A stretch of 64,000 bases of DNA. Source: Streptomyces sp. SPB162. GTDB lineage: Bacteria > Actinomycetota > Actinomycetes > Streptomycetales > Streptomycetaceae. The notes under the pieces are model-generated. The model did not search any database and was not told where the DNA came from. It was given only the letters and a program-made list of their open reading frames with translations. Of the stretch, positions 25,271 through 35,657 are shown piece after piece. Numbering within the stretch: the stretch's first letter is position 1; each line of letters opens with the position of its first letter. A program made the position numbers and the translations under genes. The stretch lies in NCBI RefSeq assembly GCF_029504575.1, contig NZ_JAQFII010000001.1:4967001-5031000 (forward strand), written 5' to 3'.

Positions 25271-25304
25271 GCACTCTACACGACGTGTATACGTACCGTG
25301 TATA
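25271..25304 (-). promoter_or_regulatory. Putative PadR operator
   Basis: On the minus strand TATACACG occurs twice (starting 25304 and 25290), within CTATACACGGTACGTATACACGTCG-type sequence and ending in a near palindrome TACACGTCGTGTA. It lies 5-38 bases before the padR start, overlapping the expected promoter. Confidence 0.6.
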
Positions 25305-25345
25305 GACGTGGTGAGTAGTCTGTTTTCGCAGGTCGGGAGGGATCC

Positions 25346-25600
25346 TCAGGTCTGGGTCGGGTCGGTTGGTGGCTCCTCCTCCGGCTGTGTCGAACGGGGC
25401 GGCCGGCCCCGGCGGGCGATCGGCTTGGCGGCGCCGGGGAGGCGCCCGGCCTCGGCGAGCGCCCGGCGCAGCAGGAACTCGATCTGCGCGTTGGTGCTGC
25501 GGAGCTCGTCCGCCGCCCACGTCGCGATGGCGTCGTGGACGGCGGGGTCGAGCCGGAGCAGCACCTGCTTGCGGGCGGTGCGGCCGGTGGGTTCCGTCAC
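25346..25600 (-). CDS. Small ribbon-helix-helix-like DNA-binding protein
   Basis: 84 residues from GTG 25600, whose GTGA overlaps the SPFH stop. The core (KQVLLRLDPAVHDAIATWAA, then ELRSTNAQIEFLLRRALAEAG) has the beta-strand and two helices of the Arc/CopG fold, followed by a basic proline-rich tail. It is cotranscribed with the SPFH gene. An RHH protein with no toxin-like partner next to an SPFH gene suggests a local regulator. The upstream TAGTGATAGCACATTA element before the SPFH gene could be its site. Confidence 0.8.
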   Translation of the reverse strand: MTEPTGRTARKQVLLRLDPAVHDAIATWAADELRSTNAQIEFLLRRALAEAGRLPGAAKPIARRGRPPRSTQPEEEPPTDPTQT

Positions 25601-26545
25601 TGGTAAAGGGTCCCGGTGTTGAGTACGGGCTGTGCGGCGCGGTCGCCGCACAGGACCACGAGCAGGTTGCTGACCATGGCGGCCTTGCGCTCCTCGTCGA
25701 GCTCCACGATGCCCTGCTCGGAGATCCGGGTCAGCGCGGACTCGACCATGCCGACCGCTCCCTCGACGATGGTCTGGCGGGCGGCCACGATCGCCCCCGG
25801 CCTGCTGGCGCTGGAGCATCGCGGAGGCGATCTCGGGAGCGTAGGCGAGATGCGTGAAGCGGGACTCGATGATCTTCACGCCGGCCGCGCCCACCCGGGC
25901 GGCGATCTCGACGGAGAGCTTCTCGGTGATCTCCTCGGCGTTGCCGCGCAGCGACAGGCCTTCCACGTCGTGCGCGTCGTACGGGTAGTTCGTGGCGATG
26001 TGCCGGACGGCGGTGTCGGTCTGGATCGCGATGAACTGCACGAAGTCGTCGACCTCGAAGACCGCCTGCGCCGAGTCCCTGACCTGCCAGACCACGACGG
26101 CGGCCAGCTCGATCGGGTTGCCGTACGAGTCGTTGACCTTCAGGACCGCGGTCTCGTGGTTGCGGATCCGGGTGGAGATCTTGCGGCGGCTGGTGAACGG
26201 GTTCACCCAGCGCAGCCCGTCCTGGCGGATGGTGCCCTGGTAGCGGCCGAAGAGCTGGCAGACGCGGGCCTCGCCGGGGGCGACCTGCGTGAGGCCGAAC
26301 ATGGTGATGAAGGCCGCGAGCGCGATCACCACGCCGGCGGCGATGAGGACGCCCGCCAGTGCGCCACCGCTGTCCTTGGCCTTGACGATGCCGAGGGCGA
26401 AGAGCGCGACGCCGCCGAACAGCACCGTGAAGGCGATCAGCAGGAAGGGCAGCCCCGGCATGCCGACGGCCACCCGCTCGGTGACCTTGGGGGCGGGCAT
26501 TTCGGGGATCTCGGGCTGGAGATCACCGGTGTGGTTCTCGGACAT
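25597..26545 (-). pseudogene. SPFH/Band 7 (stomatin-like) membrane protein, frameshifted
   Basis: Starts at ATG 26545 (GGGG upstream). Two hydrophobic helices (LPFLLIAFTVLFGGVALFAL and VLIAAGVVIALAAFITMFGL) precede a Band 7 domain (VAPGEARVCQLFGRYQGTIR, LRWVNPFTSRRKISTRIRNHE, AIQTDTAVRHIATNYPYD). At 25794-25798 a run of five C (minus G) must be four to join QRQQAGA to IVAARQTIVEGAVGMVESAL, which reads to the stop at 25597 (end NTGTLYQ). Full length is then about 316 residues. These proteins scaffold membrane microdomains and proteases. The indel is likely a sequencing error. Confidence 0.85.
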
Positions 26546-26592
26546 GGGTACCCCGTTCACGATGCTCGCCGCGCTCGTCCGCACGGCTAGCT

Positions 26593-26608
26593 TAGTGATA
26601 GCACATTA
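26593..26608. promoter_or_regulatory. Imperfect palindrome upstream of the SPFH-RHH operon
   Basis: TAGTGATAGCACATTA approximates the symmetrical TAGTGATATCACTA, in an AT-rich stretch 50 bases before the SPFH start. It may be the operator for the RHH protein of the same operon. Confidence 0.35.
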
Positions 26609-26636
26609 ATTGCGCGCGACGCTAGGAGAACGCGAT

Positions 26637-26682
26637 GCAGCCCCGGGGCACGGAGGGGGGTGTCCACGTGCGCCGGGGCTGC
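26637..26682 (-). terminator. Hairpin downstream of the SpoIIE-type phosphatase gene
   Basis: GCAGCCCCGG (26637-26646) pairs with CCGGGGCTGC (26673-26682), and the stem continues inward as GCACG/CGTGC with one bulge on each side. It lies about 180 bases beyond the stop of the leftward gene ending at 26863. Confidence 0.6.
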
Positions 26683-26862
26683 GTCTTCGGGGTCGGAAGG
26701 GTTCGTCGCCGACCGCGCGCGGGCCCGCTACGAGCCGCCGCGGGCCGCTGCGACCACCCTCGCACCGATGCGCGGGCTTGGCATGCCCGCTGCGGCATGG
26801 TGCTGACGACCGGGCGCGGCAGCGCCGGGCACGCCGTGCCAAGCACAGCCGCGCCCCATTTC

Positions 26863-29097
26863 CTACGGAATCGCCAGCTCGAACCAGACGACCTTGCCGG
26901 CGCTCAGCCGCGTGGCTCCCCACCGCTGTGCCATCCGGCTGACGAGGTACAGGCCGCGGCCGCCCTCGTCCTGCGGCTGGGCATGCCGCATCTGCGGCAG
27001 CAGTGGCGCGTCGTCGCCCACCTCGCAGCGCAGCACGTCGGTACGGAGCAGCCGCAGTGTGATGGGCCGTTCCGCGTACCGGACGGCGTTGGTGACGATC
27101 TCGCTGACCAGCAGTTCGGTCGGTTCGATCAGGTGCTCCAGGTCCCAGCGGCGCAGCGCCTGGCGGGCGAGCCGCCGGGCGCGTCCCGCGGTCTGCGGCT
27201 GCGGCTCCAGGTACCAGTAGGCGACGTCGCTCGGCGAGATCCCGTCGAAGCGGGCGGCGAGCAGCGCGATGTCGTCGTCGCGGTCGCCGGGGCCGAGGAT
27301 CTCCAGGATCTCGTCGCAGAGCGGTTCCAGCGGCGGCGGCGACAGCACGGTCGCGGCGTCGTGCAGCCGCTCGCGCAGCAGTTCGATGCCGCCCCAGACG
27401 TCACGCGTGCGGGACTCGACGAGGCCGTCGGTGTACAGCACGAGGGTCGCCCCGGCGGGCGCCGGCAGCTCGACGGCCTCGAACGGCACCCCGCCGACGC
27501 CGATCGGCGCGCCCGGCGGTACCCGCAGCACCTCGGCCAGGCCGTTGGCGTGCAGCAGGATGGGCGGCGGATGGCCCGCGTTGGCCACGACCAGACGGTG
27601 CGCGATCGGGTCGTAGACCGCGTACACGCAGGTCGCCATGCGGTCGCTGCCGAGCCGCTGGGCTTGCTCGTCCAGGTGGTACAGCACCTCCTGCGGCGCC
27701 AGGTCGAGCCCCGCGAGGGTCTGCACGGTGGTGCGCAGCTGGCCCATGATCGCCGCCGAGGTCATGGAGTGGCCCATGACGTCGCCGACGACCAGCGCGA
27801 CCCGGCTCCCGGGCAGCGGGATCGCGTCGTACCAGTCGCCGCCGACCCGGGCCGACTCGGCCGCGGGCAGGTAGCGGCTGGCGAGTCGGACCCCGGTGGG
27901 CTGCGGCAGGGAGTCGGGCAGCATCTCGCGCTGCAGGGCGTCCGCGATGTACGCCTCGCGCCCGTACAGCACCGCCTTGTCGACCCCGAGCGCCGTGTGG
28001 GTGGCGAGCTGGGCGGCGACCAGCAGGTCGTCGGACTCGAACGGCGGCCGGTCGGGGCGGCGCAGCAGCACGGCGGCGCCGATGACCCGGCGGCGGCCGC
28101 GCAGCGGCGCGAGTATCGCGCGGCGTCCGGTCGGCAGGACGGGTGTGTGCTGCGGGCCGTCGTTCCTGTCGGTCCTGGCGGCGCCCGCCTCGGGGTGTAA
28201 GCCGGGCCGTTCTCCCGGCCGGGACGCGCCGGCGGAGGCCGACGGGCCCTCGCCGAAGCGCAGCAGTTCCTCCAGCGCGGCGGCGGACTGCGGGTGCTCG
28301 GCGAAGACCGGGCGTACGCCGCGCAGCACCTCGGCGAGCGGTCCGTCCAGCCGGACGAGGGTGCTCTCGGCGGCGCCGCCGTACGCGGCGGGCTCGGCGG
28401 GCACCGGGGGCAGCACGGTGCCGACGTAGGACTGCCCGCTGGGCTGCTCGTCCAAGCCGCCGTCGGCGCGCCGCAGCCGCAGCACGAGCGGCCCCGACGG
28501 CCGTTCATCGCCGACCGGCAGCGGGTCGCGGAGGTAGACCAGGATCGCGTCGGCGAACGCGGGGACCGCGGAGCGGCACAGGCCCAGCAGGATCTCGTCG
28601 AGGTCGAGACCGCGGGCGATGCGCCGGGTGGCGGCCCCGACGTAGCGCAGCCGCTCGGCCTCAGCGCCGGACGTCCCGGGGCGGGCACCGAGGGTGCCGG
28701 AGCCGGGCGGGGTGGAGTCCGAGCCCGTCGTCGCCGGTCCCGCGGGCGCCGCCGGAGCGGGCTCGGCCGGTTCCTCGTGGCGCGGATGGCCGGCGGGCTC
28801 CATGGCGGCGCCCGCGGGGCCCTGTGTCCCGCGCGGCGGGGTGCTCGAGAACGTCCCGTCGGCCGCCGGGTCGCGCCGCGGCGCGCCCTCGGCCCCTGAC
28901 GTCTGCCGGTCGCGTGCGGAACGGTTGTCGGGCAGCACCTGGGGCGCCGGGGCGGGCTGGTCCCCCTGATCGGAGGCCCGCTGATCGGAGCCCTGGGGCA
29001 GGCGGAAGCCGCCGCGCGGGTCCGGCAGCGGTGCCGGCAGGGCGGCGTCCGGTCCCGGTTGCCGCGCCGGGGGCGGGGGCGTGCGATCCGTGGTCAC
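26863..29097 (-). CDS. SpoIIE-type PP2C phosphatase fused to a GAF-like sensor and a HATPase anti-sigma-like domain
   Basis: About 744 residues from GTG 29097 (GGATGGA upstream; GTG 29127 is an alternative). Order: long Pro-rich disordered N terminus (about 1-150), GAF-like domain (LDLDEILLGLCRSAVPAFAD to about 390), SpoIIE phosphatase (REMLPDSLPQPTGVRLASRY, GGDWYDAIPLPG, LVVGDVMGHSMTSA, LVLYTDGLVESR, DDDIALLAARF: all metal-binding Asp motifs intact), and a C-terminal histidine-kinase-like ATPase (ELLVSEIVTNAVRY, EGGRGLYLV). The combination lets one protein both phosphorylate and dephosphorylate anti-sigma antagonists, a widespread Streptomyces design. The actual sigma target cannot be read from the sequence. 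Confidence 0.9.
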   Translation of the reverse strand: MTTDRTPPPPARQPGPDAALPAPLPDPRGGFRLPQGSDQRASDQGDQPAPAPQVLPDNRSARDRQTSGAEGAPRRDPAADGTFSSTPPRGTQGPAGAAMEPAGHPRHEEPAEPAPAAPAGPATTGSDSTPPGSGTLGARPGTSGAEAERLRYVGAATRRIARGLDLDEILLGLCRSAVPAFADAILVYLRDPLPVGDERPSGPLVLRLRRADGGLDEQPSGQSYVGTVLPPVPAEPAAYGGAAESTLVRLDGPLAEVLRGVRPVFAEHPQSAAALEELLRFGEGPSASAGASRPGERPGLHPEAGAARTDRNDGPQHTPVLPTGRRAILAPLRGRRRVIGAAVLLRRPDRPPFESDDLLVAAQLATHTALGVDKAVLYGREAYIADALQREMLPDSLPQPTGVRLASRYLPAAESARVGGDWYDAIPLPGSRVALVVGDVMGHSMTSAAIMGQLRTTVQTLAGLDLAPQEVLYHLDEQAQRLGSDRMATCVYAVYDPIAHRLVVANAGHPPPILLHANGLAEVLRVPPGAPIGVGGVPFEAVELPAPAGATLVLYTDGLVESRTRDVWGGIELLRERLHDAATVLSPPPLEPLCDEILEILGPGDRDDDIALLAARFDGISPSDVAYWYLEPQPQTAGRARRLARQALRRWDLEHLIEPTELLVSEIVTNAVRYAERPITLRLLRTDVLRCEVGDDAPLLPQMRHAQPQDEGGRGLYLVSRMAQRWGATRLSAGKVVWFELAIP

Positions 29098-29157
29098 GCG
29101 AGTCGTTCCATCCGGTTGATGCGCCACGCGCTGACCGCGGCGGGGGATTGGGCCGTG

Positions 29158-29826
29158 TCAGGCGCGTCGTCGGCAGTACAGGAAGAGCTGCTCCTCCGGC
29201 GGCACGTCCGTGCTCGCCGGTGCATAGGCGTACGACTCCTCCTCGATCACCTCGAAGCCCGCGTCCGCCACTACCTGGTGCAAATCATCCCGCAGATAAC
29301 CGGATACCCGGATGGTGTTACCAAGGAACGGAATGGCGAAATCGTCCACATCCGCTTCGACCATCGACAGGATGAAGAGACCCTCGGGCTCCAGCAGATC
29401 ATGGATGGCCCGCAATGCGTAGGGAATCTCCGCGCGCGGCAGCATCAGCAGTGAGAAGAACGCCGCGACGCCGTCGAACCGACCGAGGTCGAGTGGGCCA
29501 CCGGGGTGGACGTCGGCGATGTCGCCCTGGTGGAACTCGGCCCCCGGTACGTACTGCGCGGCCAGCGCGAGCATGCCCGCGGACAGGTCGACGCCGACGA
29601 CCCGGTGTCCGGCGTCGGCGAGCTGCCGGGCGCTGGGCAGGCCGGTGCCGCAGCCCAGGTCGAGCACCCGCGATCCGGCGGGCAGCGAGTCGGCGAGCCA
29701 CTTGCCCGCGGTGAGCTGGCCGTCCTTGTGGGGGAACGCCTCGTCGTACCGGTCGCCGATCGCGTCGAACGCTTCGGCCTGGCCGTCGCGGTCCCGCTGT
29801 GTGTCCTCGTAGCCGCCGGTTCCCAC
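29158..29826 (-). CDS. Class I SAM-dependent methyltransferase
   Basis: 222 residues from GTG 29826 with AGGAGG about 9 bases upstream. Rossmann methyltransferase: motif I SRVLDLGCGTGLPSA, acidic end of beta 2 VVGVDLSAGML, motif II region DIADVHPGGPLDLGRFDGVA, and motif III-like LLEPEGLFILSM. The final part (EEQLFLYCRRRA) is typical of the broad Methyltransf_25/11 family. The substrate is unknown. It is monocistronic, 60 bases before the phosphatase gene on the same strand. Confidence 0.88.
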   Translation of the reverse strand: MGTGGYEDTQRDRDGQAEAFDAIGDRYDEAFPHKDGQLTAGKWLADSLPAGSRVLDLGCGTGLPSARQLADAGHRVVGVDLSAGMLALAAQYVPGAEFHQGDIADVHPGGPLDLGRFDGVAAFFSLLMLPRAEIPYALRAIHDLLEPEGLFILSMVEADVDDFAIPFLGNTIRVSGYLRDDLHQVVADAGFEVIEEESYAYAPASTDVPPEEQLFLYCRRRA

Positions 29827-29958
29827 TGCCTCGGTCCTCCTTGGTGCGCGTGGCTGATGACTTGGCGTCAGGCTCTGGGTGCAGGTTCGGAATTGCTCAA
29901 TGTTGCGGAGCCCGATCCTACGTTTGACGACCCGGGGCGCATCAAGGGGCTCACGAGG

Positions 29959-30636
29959 TCACTTTGCCGGACGGTTCCAGTCGTCCGGGAGTGACGGTAC
30001 CGGCCAGGCGGGATCGGGGCGCCAGTCCTCCCAACCGTCCCGGTAGGGCCGGCCCCAGGCCCGGATGACCTCGGCGGCCTCCAGCCCGGCCGACCGTACC
30101 CGCTCGGCACGTTCGGCGGCCATAAGGCCTGCGAGCTGCGCCTGGGCGAATTCGTCCTCGTCCAGCCAGTGCCAGCTGCGGTCCGGGTGGACCGCGATGT
30201 CCAGGAAGTGGTCCTCGGAGTCCACGCCGCCGGACCAGCGCCTGCGCGGCTCCTCCAGGTTCACGTACCAGTTCTTGAAATGCCAGCGTTTGTCCCAGAA
30301 GAGCCAGACCGACCAGGGGTCGCCGGGGTGTGCGAGCTTCAGCACACCCGAGCCCCACCACTGATCGACGCGCGTAGTGCGCGGTTTCAGATAGCGGGTG
30401 GCGAGCGGCTCGCGGTGGATGGGCGAGCCATCGGCGAGCACCGGCTTCACACAGGACGTGCCGGGGGCCATCCAGACCGCGAGCAGCTCGGCGTCATCAC
30501 GCACGACGGTCACCGGGCGGCAGATGTGCAGCTCGTCGGTGCCGTTGCCCCGATAACGCCACAACACTTGCTCGCCCGGCGACCAGTAGCCGCTGGTACC
30601 CGGCCCGTTTCCGTCAAGAAGAGTGTCGGCTGTCAT
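29959..30636 (-). CDS. DUF402 (FomD/YtqA-like) protein
   Basis: 225 residues. The DUF402 core is clear: RYLKPRTTRVDQWWGSG, LFWDKRWHFKNWYVNLEEP, then VDSEDHFLDIAVHPDRSWHW with the acidic metal-binding cluster WLDEDEF. Structurally characterised relatives hydrolyse nucleotide-linked phosphonates (FomD) or nucleoside tri/diphosphates in a metal-dependent way. It lies immediately downstream of fumC in this and, as I recall, other Streptomyces, a conserved pairing without a known metabolic reason. 23 bases separate it from the fumC stop. Confidence 0.88.
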   Translation of the reverse strand: MTADTLLDGNGPGTSGYWSPGEQVLWRYRGNGTDELHICRPVTVVRDDAELLAVWMAPGTSCVKPVLADGSPIHREPLATRYLKPRTTRVDQWWGSGVLKLAHPGDPWSVWLFWDKRWHFKNWYVNLEEPRRRWSGGVDSEDHFLDIAVHPDRSWHWLDEDEFAQAQLAGLMAAERAERVRSAGLEAAEVIRAWGRPYRDGWEDWRPDPAWPVPSLPDDWNRPAK

Positions 30637-30659
30637 GAACAGATCTTACGGATCAACCC

Positions 30660-32114
30660 TTAAGGATGGGTCATGCCCAGCACATCCAGTGCCGCGTCCA
30701 ACTGCTCCTCGGTCAGTTTTCCCTGTTCGACGTAGCCCAGTTCGATCACCACGTCCCGGATCCGCCGACGTTCCGCGACGGCCTTCTTGGCGACCTTGGC
30801 GGCCTCCTCGTAGCCGATGTACTTGTTCAGCGGAGTGACGACCGAGGGCGAGGACTCCGCGTACTCGCGGGCCCGCTCGACGTTGGCGGTAATGCCGTCG
30901 ACCGTGCGGTCGGCGAGCAGCCGGGAGACGTTGGCGAGCAGCCGGACGGACTCCAGCACGTTCCTGGCGATGACCGGGAGCATCACGTTGAGCTCGAAGT
31001 TCCCGGCGGCGCCGGCCATCGTGATCGTCAGGTCGTTCCCCGCGACCTGGGCCGCGACCATCAGCACGGCCTCCGGGATCACCGGGTTGACCTTGCCGGG
31101 CATGATCGACGAGCCGGGCTGGAGATCGGGCAGGTTGATCTCGGCCAGTCCGGTCCGCGGTCCCGACGCCATCCAGCGCAGGTCGTTGCAAATCTTGGTC
31201 AGACCGACCGCGACCGTCTTGAGCTGCCCCGACACCTCGACGATGCCGTCGCGGGCGCCCTGCGCCTCGAAGTGGTCGCGCGCCTCGGTCAGCGGCAGCC
31301 CGGTGGTCCGCGCCACCTCGGCGATCACCGCGGCCGAGAACCCGGGCGGGGTGTTGATGCCGGTGCCGACCGCGGTGCCACCGAGCGGCAGCTCCGCCAG
31401 CCGGGGCAGCGCGCCCCGCAGCCGCTCGACGCCGTACCGGACCTGGGCCGCGTAGCCGCCGAACTCCTGGCCCAGCGTGACGGGGGTGGCGTCCATCAGG
31501 TGCGTGCGGCCGGACTTCACGACGTCCGCGAACTCGGCCGCCTTGCGCTCCAGGGACTCCGCCAGGTGCTCCAGGGCGGGGACGAGGTCGCGGGTGACGG
31601 CGGCGGTGGCCGCGATGTGGATGGACGACGGGAAGACGTCGTTCGACGACTGCGACGCGTTGACGTGGTCGTTCGGGTGCACGGCGCGGCCCAGCCGCTC
31701 GGTGGCCAGGGTCGCGATGACCTCGTTGGCGTTCATGTTGGAGGACGTGCCGGAGCCGGTCTGGAAGACGTCGACGGGGAAGTGGTCGTCCCAGCGGCCG
31801 TCCACGACCTCGGCGGCGGCCTCCTGGACCGCGTCCGCGATGTCCTGGTCCAGGACGCCGAGGCCGGCGTTCACCTTCGCCGCGGCCGCCTTGATCCGGG
31901 CCAGCGCCTCGATGTGCGCACGCTCGATCGGCCGGCCGGAGATCGGGAAGTTCTCCACGGCCCGCTGGGTCTGGGCCCGCCACTTCGCGTCCGCGGGCAC
32001 CCGTACCTCGCCCATCGAATCGTGTTCGATCCGGAAGGACCGGCCGTTCGACGGTTCCCCGGAACCGGCCGCGGGCGCGATTTCGGACCCGGCCCCGGAC
32101 TTGGCCTCCGACAT
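30660..32114 (-). CDS. fumC: Class II fumarate hydratase FumC
   Basis: 484 residues from ATG 32114 (AGGAAAGGAA upstream). An iron-free fumarase of the aspartase/fumarase superfamily interconverting fumarate and malate in the TCA cycle. Visible: SGTSSNMNANEVIA (substrate site), NASQSSNDVFPSSIH, TPVTLGQEFGGYA, and the signature loop GSSIMPGKVNP with catalytic Ser. The N terminus has a short variable extension. A second, unrelated class I fumarase is encoded at 33.9 kb, so the cell has both iron-independent and iron-sulfur forms. Confidence 0.97.
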   Translation of the reverse strand: MSEAKSGAGSEIAPAAGSGEPSNGRSFRIEHDSMGEVRVPADAKWRAQTQRAVENFPISGRPIERAHIEALARIKAAAAKVNAGLGVLDQDIADAVQEAAAEVVDGRWDDHFPVDVFQTGSGTSSNMNANEVIATLATERLGRAVHPNDHVNASQSSNDVFPSSIHIAATAAVTRDLVPALEHLAESLERKAAEFADVVKSGRTHLMDATPVTLGQEFGGYAAQVRYGVERLRGALPRLAELPLGGTAVGTGINTPPGFSAAVIAEVARTTGLPLTEARDHFEAQGARDGIVEVSGQLKTVAVGLTKICNDLRWMASGPRTGLAEINLPDLQPGSSIMPGKVNPVIPEAVLMVAAQVAGNDLTITMAGAAGNFELNVMLPVIARNVLESVRLLANVSRLLADRTVDGITANVERAREYAESSPSVVTPLNKYIGYEEAAKVAKKAVAERRRIRDVVIELGYVEQGKLTEEQLDAALDVLGMTHP

Positions 32115-32234
32115 GGCTGAATTCCTTTCCTCGGCAACGTCTCGACGACATTCCCATGGTCGTACTACTTCCAAGTAATACCCATCAGTAGGACAGTGCC
32201 GTAGCCCGTTTCATTCCTGTGGGAGGAGCGACGT

Positions 32235-33755
32235 ATGCGCATGTCGAAGAAGAGACGGTGTCGTACGGCTGGGACCGTGCTGGCCGTTCTGGCGACCGTC
32301 TTAGCGGGTGGTGCCGGTCTGACCACCACCGCGTCCGCCGCCCCGCAGAGCACCGTCAAGCCGCTCTCCGCCGACCTGGAGCAGATCCGTGCCGCGGAGG
32401 CCACGGCCCTCTACGGGGACCCGGCGATCCGGCCGATGGCCGACCGGAAGACCGGACTGATCTCGCTGGGGGACAGCGAGATCGCCGGGGAGGGTGTCGG
32501 CAGCTACGAAGCGGGCACCGACGGCCCCACGAACTGGTGCCACCGCTCACCGCAGGCCGCGATCCACCGCACCGGCATCCCGGCCGACGAGACGTACAAC
32601 GTCGCCTGCTCGGGCGCCTACACCGGCAACATCAGGATCGGCGGCAGCAAGCAGTACGCGGACGAGCTGGTGCAGAGCGACAGCCTCGCCGTCAAGGCCC
32701 GCAACACGAAGATCAAGATGGTGCTGCTGGTCGCGGGAGCCAACGACGACCTGCAGTTCGGACCGGTCATCACCGACTGCGTGGAGCGCTGGTTCCTGCT
32801 GCAGGGCAGCTGCGACTCCAAGTACCAGCCCGGCTGGCAGGCCCGCGTCGACGCGCTGGTGCCCAAGGTCGAGGGCACCGTGTGGGACCTGCGGACGGTC
32901 ATGCGCGACGCCGGCTACGCGGACACCGACTACCGGCTCGTGGTGATGGGCTACCCCAGCCCGATGAGCCCCGACATCTACGACAACCCGAGCTTCCCCG
33001 GCAAGATCCCGGGCGGCTGCACCGGATACGACGCGGACCTCGCCTGGGGCCGCAACTCCGCCGTGCCCGCCTTCGAACGCGGCATGCGCCAGGCCGCAGC
33101 GGACGCCGGGGCGACGTACCTCGACAACTCCCGGCTCTTCCACGGGCACGAGGCCTGCACGGACAACACGTGGGCGCGCGGCCTGGTCGTGAACCTCGGC
33201 AACCCGTTCCCGCCCGACGCCAACTCCGTGCGCCAGTCCTTCCACCCCAACGCCCGCGGCCACGCCGCCTTCGCGTCGTGCCTGACCCAGCTCTACAACT
33301 CGGGCTACCAGGAAGCCGGTTGTGCCGACCCGGCGAGCACCGGCACCCCGGTGCTGCGCCAGGGCGCCTGGGACGACGTGCTCAAGCCGCTGACCAACGC
33401 GGCCACCGGCCAGTGCGTGGACGCCGACGGCGGCTCGACGCGGAACGGCACCGCGCTGCTCGGCTGGAGCTGCCACGGCGGCCGCAACCAGTCGTTCGGC
33501 TACGACACCGCGTACCAGTCGCTGCACAGCGCGCTCAGCCAGGACCGGTGCATGGACGTGCCGGGCTCGAAGTACAGCGCGGGGACCAGCCTCATCCTGT
33601 GGGACTGCCACGGTGGCGCCAACCAGCGGTTCACCACGACCGGGGGCACGATCCGCCCGGTGGCGGCCGACGGGCTGTGCGTGGCCCAGAGCGCCGCGAG
33701 CGCGCCGCTGAGACTGGCGGCCTGCGACGGCTCCGCGAGCCAGCGCTTCGCGTAG
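32235..33755 (+). CDS. Secreted SGNH/GDSL hydrolase with C-terminal ricin-type lectin domain
   Basis: 506 residues. Signal peptide (MRMSKKRRCRTAGTVLAVLA to TTASAA). SGNH domain: block I ISLGDSEIAGEG (catalytic Ser in GDS), Gly and Asn of VAGANDD, and block V with the Asp/His pair in SFHPNARGHA; six or more Cys suggest disulfides. From about residue 370 a ricin B-type beta-trefoil (NAATGQCVDADGGST, QDRCMDVPGS, DGLCVAQ, repeated QxF/QxW motifs such as NQRF and SQRFA). Probably a secreted esterase/lipase-like enzyme that binds polysaccharide. It is divergent from fumC and ends before a strong terminator. Confidence 0.92.
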   Translation: MRMSKKRRCRTAGTVLAVLATVLAGGAGLTTTASAAPQSTVKPLSADLEQIRAAEATALYGDPAIRPMADRKTGLISLGDSEIAGEGVGSYEAGTDGPTNWCHRSPQAAIHRTGIPADETYNVACSGAYTGNIRIGGSKQYADELVQSDSLAVKARNTKIKMVLLVAGANDDLQFGPVITDCVERWFLLQGSCDSKYQPGWQARVDALVPKVEGTVWDLRTVMRDAGYADTDYRLVVMGYPSPMSPDIYDNPSFPGKIPGGCTGYDADLAWGRNSAVPAFERGMRQAAADAGATYLDNSRLFHGHEACTDNTWARGLVVNLGNPFPPDANSVRQSFHPNARGHAAFASCLTQLYNSGYQEAGCADPASTGTPVLRQGAWDDVLKPLTNAATGQCVDADGGSTRNGTALLGWSCHGGRNQSFGYDTAYQSLHSALSQDRCMDVPGSKYSAGTSLILWDCHGGANQRFTTTGGTIRPVAADGLCVAQSAASAPLRLAACDGSASQRFA

Positions 33756-33756
33756 C

Positions 33757-33830
33757 CACCCGCCCGGAGCTAGCCCGGAGCTCGTCCGGAGTTAGCCCGG
33801 AGCTTCCGGAGCCAGCCCGGAGCTCGCCCC
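33757..33830. repeat. Degenerate CCCGGAGCT repeats after the SGNH hydrolase
   Basis: Six imperfect copies of (AG)CCCGGAGCT, spaced 10-14 bases, occupy the space between the stop codon and the terminator. No coding role. Confidence 0.75.
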
Positions 33831-33835
33831 GAGAA

Positions 33836-33871
33836 GGACGGGCCCCGCCGATGGAGCGGCGGGGCCCGTCC
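33836..33871. terminator. Bidirectional terminator between the SGNH hydrolase and class I fumarase genes
   Basis: A perfect 15-bp stem GGACGGGCCCCGCCG (33836-33850) with CGGCGGGGCCCGTCC (33857-33871), loop ATGGAG, between two convergent genes. Confidence 0.9.
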
Positions 33872-33888
33872 GAGGTCCTACGGGAGGT

Positions 33889-35532
<1,644 letters not shown>

Positions 35533-35657
35533 GGGGGTTCCTCACTCGACTGCGTTGGCGACCCCGTCCACCCTAGAGCCCGCGGACGGCCGGAATGCTG
35601 TGAGGTAGGGCTCACCGGCACTAGTCGCGATCTATCGCGTTTGTGTACGGTAGGCGG

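Noticed and set aside
26635..28200. 521-codon plus-strand frame opposite the SpoIIE phosphatase gene
   Set aside because: Composition (Gln/Arg/Gly/Val rich, no domains) is that of an antisense shadow of a conserved gene.
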